A stretch of DNA of 13,830 nt from Chitinophaga pinensis. GTDB lineage: Bacteria; Bacteroidota; Bacteroidia; Flavobacteriales_D; Crocinitomicaceae. The stretch spans positions 1 to 13,830 of the forward strand of contig CAMBRH010000063.1 in NCBI GenBank assembly GCA_945870115.1, in the 5' to 3' direction. The notes under the pieces are model-generated. The model saw nothing but the letters and a program-made list of their open reading frames with translations, did no database searches and had not been told where the DNA came from. Both the position numbers and the translations under genes were made by a program. Shown here piece by piece: positions 7,860-13,830 of this stretch (within the stretch, counting starts at the first letter, position 1; each line of letters starts with the position of its first letter).

Positions 7860-10800
7860 ATGAAACAAGTTATACTTTTAATTTCTTTATTTTTATTTTC
7901 AATTTCTGCTTATTCAGCTACTATTACTGTAACAAACACTAATGATTCAGGAGCTGGATCTTTTCGTCAGGCGGTTGCAGACGCAAATATGGGAGATATT
8001 ATTCGCTTTTCTCCTTCTTTAATTGCCGCTGGGAGCGATACTATCATTTTCGCGACACCGGTAAACATTACCAAAGGCTTGTTTATTAAAGGTGTATTCA
8101 ACAATACCGATACCCTGTACTTTAGTGGTGCCAATCTTTCCCGTATGATTGATATCAATATGGCCTCTTCATCAACTTTTGGCAATGTTGATATGGACAG
8201 CCTGGTGTTCATAAATGGTTATTCTACCGAAGGAGGAGCCTTGAAATACACGAGCGATTATAACCCTAATGCCCGGCTTTATGTTCGTCACTGCGTATTT
8301 CGGGATAATAGTTCTGATAAAGGAGGCGCAATTTATAGCCATAAGACTTCTGGAGCTACAGGTTCCAATTATACCTGTAATATCACCTTAGAATATTCTA
8401 CCTTTAAAAACAATATGTCCAGCTATTCAGGAGCGGGTAATGGCGGCGGCGGGGCAGTCTCCATCTACCGATACAGTAGCACCACTGGTTACGCCGTAGG
8501 CATCGACCTGGTGATTACAGGTTGTAACTTCCTCAACAATACTGCGGCCGCCCGGGGAGGTGCTATCTATGCCTATGTCTACGCCTATGCTCCTCCTTCC
8601 ACAGGAGTCTCTAATATTGACGTGACATCTTCCAGCTTTATCGGAAATGAAGCAACCCACTTTGGAGGAGCGTTATATTCCTATTCATTTGGAAATACCA
8701 GGTGCGAAGCCCATTCTACTACCTCTACATGGGCCGGGAATACAACGATCGGTAGCGGTGGTGCGTGTTATCTTGAGTCTGTGAATAAATCAACATTTTT
8801 CGATGCTTCCTTCTCAACATTTTATGGAAATACGGCTTTTGTAGATGGTTCCGCTCTTCACCTAAAGTCCATCGATACAGATAATTCGTATTCATCCAGA
8901 ATAGAATCTTATGGCTCTATTTTCGCGGCAAACGCTGGGAATGTAAATTACCAGAACACGATCTATCAATCCGCTTCATCCACTTTAAATGCCCCATTCT
9001 CCTCGAGTTGTTATAATTTATTTGATTTTCCACAAAATCATTTACAGTATTACCAGGAATACTTTCCCAATGCCAGCGATGATTTTAGCCAAACCCCTGC
9101 ACAAATCAACCTGGCACCCGTAGCGCTGAATCCCAATGGCACATATACCATGGTTCCGATGGCAGGAAGTGTGGCAATTGGTGCCGGTTCAGATACTGGA
9201 GGTGATGCTCAAAATCGCCCTGTTCTTGGTGTAAGGGATATCGGTGCTGCCGAAAGCGATATTTGTATATCAGTTCCTGTTTCACAAACAGCGTCAATCT
9301 GCATTGGTTCAACTTATGATTTTTATGGTCAAAATCTAACTAGTGCCGGAACTTATAATTATACAATTGTTACACCAAACCAATGTGACACAATTGTAAC
9401 CATGACACTGACAACAACTGCACCTGTTGTCCCAACAATTTCCATTTCAGCTAACCCTGGAAATACAATCATGACTGGCACACCTGTTACTATCACTGCT
9501 ACAGTAACTAATGGAGGTACAACACCAAGTTACCAATGGTATGCAAATGGAAGTCCTCTTGGTCCAAATGCTGCAAGTATTATTTCAAGTACATTAACAA
9601 GTGGTGTTCAAGTCATGTGTATAGTAACAAGTAACGACGTCTGTGCTAATCCAACAACTGCTCAGAGCAATATAATCACTTTTAATGTACATTCAAATAA
9701 CGATGAGCCATGCACCGCAGTTACATTAGCCACAAATACAACTTGTATTACTTCTTATTTTGCTAATCATATTGCAACAGAAACAACAAACGTTGGCGCT
9801 CATTCTTGTGCAACATCTACTTCAAATGATATTTGGTTTAAATTTGTTGCCCCGGCTTCTGGGACTGTAAATATTTTCACTTATTCTGGAACACTTACGG
9901 ACGCTGTGATGAGTGTTTATTTGGGGGCAAATTGTTCATCTTTGTTTGAAGTTGGTTGCGTTGATGATGATGGAACAAATCAAATGCCTCAAGGATTTGT
10001 AAGCGGAGCTATTCCTGGAACAATGTATTACATTCGTGTTTCTAGTTATGGCACAACAGCCGTTGGAAACTTCGCTATTTGTTTAGTTGAAGAAAATAGT
10101 CAACCGATTTCTGTTGATGATGTCGTAAGTACAGCTTTTAATACTCCAGTGACAATAGCCGTCTTAACAAACGATAGTGATATGGGTGGAAGTTTAGATT
10201 TAACATCATTAACAATTAGCAATCCTTCAGCGAACGGAACTGCTATTGTAAATGCAAATGGCACAATCACGTTTACGCCAAATACTGGTTTTTCAGGCAA
10301 TACAACATTTCAATATCAGATTTGTGATAATGGTATTCCTGCACTTTGCTCTGTTGCAACAGTCACAGTTACTGTAGGAACAGATCCAAGTCCAATTGCA
10401 CTTGATGATGTTGCAAACACAAACTATGGTGTTGCAGTTACCATAAATGTTTTAGCAAATGATTCAGGAACGGCTAACAATCTTGATCCAACAACTTTAA
10501 CAATCGTAACACAATCACCAAACGGAATCGCTGTTGCAAATGCAAATGGAACAATTACTTTTACACCAAATAATGGTTTTTCAGGAAATGCAATGATTGA
10601 ATACCAAATTTGTGATGATGGAACTCCTGCAATTTGTGGAAATGCAACATTAACAATTACCGTTGGTGCAAATTTTGGACCACAAGCCAATGATGATGTA
10701 GCATCAACAACTTTAAATACCCCAGTAACAATAGAAGTTTTATTGAATGATTTTGATCAAAATAATAATTTATCAGTTTCATCCCTTTCCATACAAAGCC

Positions 10801-12065
10801 AATCGTTAAATGGAACAGCAGTTGCAAATGCAAACGGAACAATTACTTTTACACCAACGACTGGTTTTTCAGGAACTACAACCTTTATCTATCAAATTTG
10901 TGATAGTGGTGTTCCAGCATTGTGTTCAACAGCTACGGTTACAGTTTATGTAGGAGCAGGACTAAGTCCAATTGCGCTTAATGATGTAGGAAGCACAAAT
11001 TATGGTGTTGCTGTTACCATAAATGTTTTAGCGAATGATTCAGGAACAGACAACAATCTTGATTTAACTACTTTAACAATTGTAACACAATCACCAAATG
11101 GAATTGCTGTTGCGAATACTAACGGAACAATTACTTTTACTCCAAATAACGGTTTTTCAGGTAATGTGACGATTGTTTATCAAATTTGTGACGATGGAAC
11201 CCCATCAATTTGTGTAAGTGCAACATTAACAATTACAGTAGGAGCAAATTTTGGACCACAAGCCAATGATGATGTTGTATCAACAACGATTAATACCCCA
11301 GTAACAATAGAAGTTTTACTGAATGATTTTGATGATAATAATAATATATCAATTTCATCACTTTCCATCCAAAGTCAATCAGTAAATGGAACGGCGGTTG
11401 CAAATGCAAACGGAACTATTACATTTACCCCAAGTACTGGTTTTTCGGGAGTTACAACTTTTATATATCAAATTTGTGATAATGGTTCTCCAGCATTATG
11501 TTCAACAGCAACAGTAACAGTTAATGTTGGTAATGGCCTAAGTCCAATTGCAGTTAATGATATAGGAAACACAAATTATGGTGTTGCTGTTACCATAAAT
11601 GTTTTAGCTAATGATTCAGGAACAGACAATAATCTTGATCTAACAAGTTTAACCATCCTAACACAATCACCAAACGGTATTGCTGTTGCAAATACTAACG
11701 GAACAATTACTTTTACTCCAAATAGCGGTTTTTCAGGTAATGCACCGATTGTTTATCAAATTTGTGACGATGGAACCCCATCAATTTGTGTAAATGCAAC
11801 AGTAACAATAACTGTAGGAATTAATGGCTTAAATGAAGAAAGTATTTATACGTCAATTTTTCCTAATCCAGCAACAAATTATTTAACTGTCAAGACAAAC
11901 TTAAATGTAAAATCTTTGAAAATATACAGTTTAGAAGGAAAACTTTTAAAAGAACAAGAAGAATTTGAACTAATTGACATTCAAGATTTTTCAAAGGGAG
12001 TCTATTTTATAGAATTAAACTTTGAAAATGGGAAGATTTCAAGAAATCAATTTGTTAAGGAATAA
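7860..12065 (+). CDS. Large secreted multidomain surface protein: beta-helix, Ig-like, PPC, six cadherin-like repeats, T9SS sorting domain
   Basis: This 1401-residue protein is probably exported by Sec and then by the type IX secretion system to the cell surface. It likely serves in adhesion or as a surface coat. A signal peptide ends near Ser19 (SAYS|A). Residues ~20-466 form a right-handed beta-helix with repeated GGA(I/L/V) and FxxN motifs, ending in a choice-of-anchor-Q-like segment (RPVLGVRDIGAAES). Residues ~468-522 are a small 'SICIGSTYDFYGQNLTSAGTY' type module. An Ig-like domain (~523-615) and a PPC-like domain (~617-745, NDIWFKFVAPASGTVNIFTYSG) follow. Six 96-residue tandem-95/cadherin-like repeats span 750-1321. 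The end (~1327-1401) is a type A T9SS domain: FPNPATNYLTV, KIYSLEGKLL, GVYFIELNFENGK, FVKE. The start at 7860 is preferred over 7788, which would add 24 residues ahead of the signal peptide. No catalytic motif was seen. The beta-helix section is strikingly GC-richer than the rest. Confidence 0.88.
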   Translation: MKQVILLISLFLFSISAYSATITVTNTNDSGAGSFRQAVADANMGDIIRFSPSLIAAGSDTIIFATPVNITKGLFIKGVFNNTDTLYFSGANLSRMIDINMASSSTFGNVDMDSLVFINGYSTEGGALKYTSDYNPNARLYVRHCVFRDNSSDKGGAIYSHKTSGATGSNYTCNITLEYSTFKNNMSSYSGAGNGGGGAVSIYRYSSTTGYAVGIDLVITGCNFLNNTAAARGGAIYAYVYAYAPPSTGVSNIDVTSSSFIGNEATHFGGALYSYSFGNTRCEAHSTTSTWAGNTTIGSGGACYLESVNKSTFFDASFSTFYGNTAFVDGSALHLKSIDTDNSYSSRIESYGSIFAANAGNVNYQNTIYQSASSTLNAPFSSSCYNLFDFPQNHLQYYQEYFPNASDDFSQTPAQINLAPVALNPNGTYTMVPMAGSVAIGAGSDTGGDAQNRPVLGVRDIGAAESDICISVPVSQTASICIGSTYDFYGQNLTSAGTYNYTIVTPNQCDTIVTMTLTTTAPVVPTISISANPGNTIMTGTPVTITATVTNGGTTPSYQWYANGSPLGPNAASIISSTLTSGVQVMCIVTSNDVCANPTTAQSNIITFNVHSNNDEPCTAVTLATNTTCITSYFANHIATETTNVGAHSCATSTSNDIWFKFVAPASGTVNIFTYSGTLTDAVMSVYLGANCSSLFEVGCVDDDGTNQMPQGFVSGAIPGTMYYIRVSSYGTTAVGNFAICLVEENSQPISVDDVVSTAFNTPVTIAVLTNDSDMGGSLDLTSLTISNPSANGTAIVNANGTITFTPNTGFSGNTTFQYQICDNGIPALCSVATVTVTVGTDPSPIALDDVANTNYGVAVTINVLANDSGTANNLDPTTLTIVTQSPNGIAVANANGTITFTPNNGFSGNAMIEYQICDDGTPAICGNATLTITVGANFGPQANDDVASTTLNTPVTIEVLLNDFDQNNNLSVSSLSIQSQSLNGTAVANANGTITFTPTTGFSGTTTFIYQICDSGVPALCSTATVTVYVGAGLSPIALNDVGSTNYGVAVTINVLANDSGTDNNLDLTTLTIVTQSPNGIAVANTNGTITFTPNNGFSGNVTIVYQICDDGTPSICVSATLTITVGANFGPQANDDVVSTTINTPVTIEVLLNDFDDNNNISISSLSIQSQSVNGTAVANANGTITFTPSTGFSGVTTFIYQICDNGSPALCSTATVTVNVGNGLSPIAVNDIGNTNYGVAVTINVLANDSGTDNNLDLTSLTILTQSPNGIAVANTNGTITFTPNSGFSGNAPIVYQICDDGTPSICVNATVTITVGINGLNEESIYTSIFPNPATNYLTVKTNLNVKSLKIYSLEGKLLKEQEEFELIDIQDFSKGVYFIELNFENGKISRNQFVKE
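7935..9285 (+). other. GC-rich, foreign-looking beta-helix module inside the surface-protein gene
   Basis: By hand count, 7921-9300 is about 44% GC (604 of 1380), with 8401-8580 at 53% and 8701-8760 at 57%. Sampled 60-base blocks in lysC and gcvP give about 28%, and sampled blocks in the 3' part of this same gene give 32-37%. Codon choice also switches: CTG, CGG, GCC, ACC and CCC are common here and scarce on both sides. The signal-peptide block just before it (7861-7920) is 20% GC. The reading frame is unbroken across both edges. The edges given are approximate. The simplest reading is a domain acquired by recombination from a higher-GC relative. Confidence 0.65.
10107..11819 (+). repeat. 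Six in-frame 288-base tandem repeats arranged A-B-A-B-A-B
   Basis: Repeat starts are 10107, 10395, 10683, 10971, 11259 and 11547, exactly 288 bases (96 codons) apart. Each encodes a cadherin-like/tandem-95 unit with DD or ND near the start, LxND, NGTITFTP, GFSG and YQICD..P..C. Copies 2, 4 and 6 share NYGVAVTINVLANDSGT, while 3 and 5 share NTPVTIEVLLNDFD. Hand alignment gives about 88% identity between copies 2 and 4, 4 and 6, or 3 and 5, but about 55% between neighbours 3 and 4. The true unit of duplication is therefore 576 bases. A 32-base identical block occurs at 10668-10699 and 11244-11275. Each unit has two cysteines eight residues apart, possibly a disulfide. The NDxD-like turns suggest calcium binding, which is inferred. 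Confidence 0.9.
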
Positions 12066-12085
12066 TTATTCAAACTAAATTTTAG

Positions 12086-12115
12086 AAAGGCTATTTTGAA
12101 AAAGGTAGCTTTTTT
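12086..12115 (+). terminator. Rho-independent terminator of the surface-protein gene
   Basis: AAAGGCTATT (12086-12095) pairs with GGTAGCTTTT (12104-12113), leaving the 8-base loop TTGAAAAA. A run of six T (12110-12115) follows. The stop codon of the surface-protein gene is 20 bases upstream. The hairpin differs from the gcvP terminator at 7759-7789 by a single base (C to T), in the same orientation. Confidence 0.8.
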
Positions 12116-12175
12116 GTTTAAGTAAATCTTAACTATTTAAGGCACAACTTTTGCTAAAATCCCAATTAAAAAGTT

Positions 12176-12595
12176 ATGAAAAAACACCTATTATTTAGTT
12201 TTATTGTAATCCTTAGTAACTCTATTTTTTCCCAAAAAATAAAATTAGAAGATAATTGGGGAGAGGTAGCTTATTTCATTGAAGGAAATACTATCAAAAT
12301 CAAAGATCATTGGGGTGAAGTTGCATATTTCTATGAAAATCAAACCATAAAACGAAAAGATTATTGGGGAGAAGCTTTGTTTTTTATCGATGGAAATAAT
12401 ATAAAATTAAAAGACCATTGGGGCAAAGTTATTTTTTACATCGATGGAAATACAATTCGTTCTGAAGATCGTTGGGGCGATGCACTTTATTATATTGATG
12501 GAAAAACCTTAAAAATAAAAGATTCTTGGGGTGATGCAATTTACTATTTTGAAGAACCACCAAAAATTTGGCAAATTATTGCGATTTTAAGGTAA
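12176..12595 (+). CDS. Small secreted protein built of six 18-residue DxWG repeats
   Basis: This 139-residue protein has an N-terminal signal peptide (MKKHLLFSFIVILSNSIFS, cleavage likely before Gln20, a common Bacteroidota pattern). Six consecutive 18-residue repeats follow at residues 22-39, 40-57, 58-75, 76-93, 94-111 and 112-129, with the pattern 'tIKiKDxWGeaiYyidGn'. Tryptophan recurs at exactly 28, 46, 64, 82, 100 and 118. A short hydrophobic tail (IWQIIAILR) ends the protein. Each repeat should make two short beta-strands joined by the DxWG turn, so a closed beta-flower, propeller-like or beta-roll fold is plausible. It recalls Bacteroidota proteins annotated as 5-fold beta-flower, but the repeat motif differs and the match is from memory. 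No T9SS domain, lipobox or catalytic motif is seen. The upstream gene is closed by a terminator, so this gene probably has its own promoter; a weak AACTTTTG box lies at 12146-12153. Confidence 0.75.
   Translation: MKKHLLFSFIVILSNSIFSQKIKLEDNWGEVAYFIEGNTIKIKDHWGEVAYFYENQTIKRKDYWGEALFFIDGNNIKLKDHWGKVIFYIDGNTIRSEDRWGDALYYIDGKTLKIKDSWGDAIYYFEEPPKIWQIIAILR
12239..12562 (+). repeat. Six 54-base coding tandem repeats (DxWG units)
   Basis: Six in-frame units of 54 bases encode the 18-residue repeats of the small secreted protein. The D-x-W-G core is kept in all six, followed by E/D/K and a small or hydrophobic residue. Every copy differs at the DNA level, so the array has been kept by selection on the protein rather than by recent slippage. 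Confidence 0.85.
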
Positions 12596-12603
12596 TCCTT
12601 TTC

Positions 12604-13830
12604 TTAATATGCTCTTTCGTTTTTACCTTCCATCCAATTGATAAAAGCAGTATTTACAACCTTGTTTCCTCCTGGTGTTGGATAATCTCCTGTAAAATAC
12701 CAATCTCCAAGATGCTCTGGAATTGCTTCGTGTAAATTTTCAATCGTTTGATACACAATTTTCACTTCTGCATTGATGTTTTTTGGAGTTAGCATTAAGG
12801 CAATTTTATCTGAAATTTCTTGTGCTTTGAAAGATTTATAAATTTCTTTTACGTAATTTTTAATTTGCTCTTTTGGCAAATGCGCTTGATCTTTACATTT
12901 TTTGTAAACATCATGAATTAATTGTTCTCTGCCAGATTCTTTTAATAACTCAATGGTAGCCGAAAATGCAATAAAATCACCCATTCTCGCCATGTCAATT
13001 CCGTAGCAATCTGGATATCGAATTTGTGGAGCAGAAGATACAACCACAATTCTTTTTGGCTCTAAACGATCTAAAATACGTAAAATGCTTTGTTTAAGAG
13101 TTGTTCCACGAACAATGCTGTCGTCAATTACAACTAAATTATCCACTTTTGCACGAACCGTTCCGTAAGCAATATCGTAACTTGATGATACAATGTCGTC
13201 ACGCTCATCGTCTTGAGTGATAAATGTTCTTAGTTTGGCATCTTTGATTACAATTTTCTCAATTCTAGCCCTGTTGTAAATGATTTCTTTTAATTGCTCA
13301 GGCGTAGCTTTTCCTTCCAAAGAATTTAAAAGTTCAAATTTTTTGTCGTTTTGATAATCTTCCAAGCCTTTTATCATTCCATAAAAAGCAGTTTCTGCAG
13401 TATTTGGAATAAAAGAAAAAACAGAATTATTTACATCTAAATCAACAGATTCTAAAACTTGTTTTACAATTAACTTACCTAAATTAATGCGTTCGTTGTA
13501 AACTTCTTTATCGTTACTTCTTGAGAAATAAATGCGTTCAAAAGAACAAGATTTTTTTACCGTAGGCTCGTTAATTTTCGTTTCAGTTACCAAACCATTT
13601 TTCTTGATAATCAAAGCATGACCTGGCGTTAATTCTTTGATTTCTTCAAATTTAAGATTAAAAGCAGTTTGAATGACAGGTCTTTCAGAAGCAACAACAC
13701 AAATTTCGTCGTTTTCAAACCAATAACATGGTCTAATTCCTGCTGGATCACGCAGAACAAATGCATCACCATGACCAAATAAGCCAGCCATTGCATAGCC
13801 ACCATCCCAAAATTCAGAAGACATTTTTAG
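12604..13830 (-). CDS. purF: Amidophosphoribosyltransferase, C-terminal part (5' end outside window)
   Basis: The enzyme makes 5-phosphoribosylamine from PRPP and glutamine, the first committed step of purine synthesis. The visible part holds the end of the N-terminal glutaminase domain (WDGGYAMAGLFGHGDAFVLRDPAGIRPCYW, ASERPVIQTAF) and the whole phosphoribosyltransferase domain. The PRPP-binding loop is VVIDDSIVRGTTLKQS, followed by VVSSAPQIRYPDCYGIDM. The tail GDWYFTGDYPTPGGNKVVNTAFINW resembles the long flavobacterial form of roughly 630 residues (remembered). The ATG at 13824 is an internal methionine: the frame stays open to the edge at 13830, the catalytic N-terminal cysteine is missing, and family members continue upstream of WDGGYAM. 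The gene is therefore cut by the window, not truncated in nature. Its stop lies 8 bases from the stop of the convergent DxWG gene, with no visible terminator between them. Confidence 0.9.
   Translation of the reverse strand, partial: LKMSSEFWDGGYAMAGLFGHGDAFVLRDPAGIRPCYWFENDEICVVASERPVIQTAFNLKFEEIKELTPGHALIIKKNGLVTETKINEPTVKKSCSFERIYFSRSNDKEVYNERINLGKLIVKQVLESVDLDVNNSVFSFIPNTAETAFYGMIKGLEDYQNDKKFELLNSLEGKATPEQLKEIIYNRARIEKIVIKDAKLRTFITQDDERDDIVSSSYDIAYGTVRAKVDNLVVIDDSIVRGTTLKQSILRILDRLEPKRIVVVSSAPQIRYPDCYGIDMARMGDFIAFSATIELLKESGREQLIHDVYKKCKDQAHLPKEQIKNYVKEIYKSFKAQEISDKIALMLTPKNINAEVKIVYQTIENLHEAIPEHLGDWYFTGDYPTPGGNKVVNTAFINWMEGKNERAY

Noticed and set aside
9106..11368. Open frames on the minus strand through the surface-protein gene
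   Set aside because: They recur because the 288-base repeats recur, have no coherent protein features, and lie opposite a well-supported gene.
12239..12562. Regular 54-base repeats as a CRISPR array
   Set aside because: The units are contiguous, in frame, without spacers, and encode a periodic protein.
13822..13824. ATG at 13824 as the true start of a short purF
   Set aside because: The frame remains open to the window edge, and the sequence after it matches the middle of the glutaminase domain. The catalytic N-terminal cysteine region must lie outside the window.

Overview
The window looks like chromosome of a member of the Bacteroidota, most likely a Flavobacteriia species close to Flavobacterium. 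The signs are very AT-rich DNA (about 28-33% GC in hand-counted housekeeping stretches), no Shine-Dalgarno leaders, TAnnTTTG-type -7 promoter boxes, a C-terminal type IX secretion (T9SS) sorting domain, and housekeeping proteins of flavobacterial type. No rRNA, tRNA, CRISPR array, transposase or phage gene was seen.

Layout. Positions 1-230 are non-coding and hold a probable promoter firing leftward out of the window. A leftward two-gene unit follows (231-1351): a small two-helix membrane protein whose stop overlaps the start of a PstS-like periplasmic-binding lipoprotein. Rightward from 1533 come three housekeeping genes: aspartate kinase (lysC), UvrABC subunit C (uvrC) and a full-length glycine dehydrogenase (gcvP). 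gcvP has the clearest promoter in the window and ends in a strong terminator. From 7860 to 12595 lies an accessory, surface-directed segment. It holds a 1401-residue secreted multidomain protein (Pmp-like beta-helix, Ig-like domain, PPC domain, six 96-residue cadherin-like repeats, T9SS sorting domain), then a 139-residue secreted protein made almost wholly of six 18-residue DxWG repeats. The right edge holds the C-terminal two thirds of an amidophosphoribosyltransferase (purF) on the minus strand, convergent with the repeat protein.

The housekeeping genes act in separate pathways: aspartate-family amino acids, nucleotide excision repair, glycine cleavage and purine synthesis. They do not look like one functional operon.

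The most notable region is 7759-12115. The large surface gene is a mosaic. Its first ~1.35 kb after the signal peptide is about 44% GC by hand count, peaking at 53%, with CTG, CGG, GCC and ACC codons. The rest of the same reading frame returns to A/T-ending codons. Its six C-terminal repeats form an A-B-A-B-A-B array in which alternate copies are about 88% identical but neighbours only about 55%. The gene is bracketed by two almost identical terminators in direct orientation. Together these suggest a surface gene that evolves by module import and unequal recombination.
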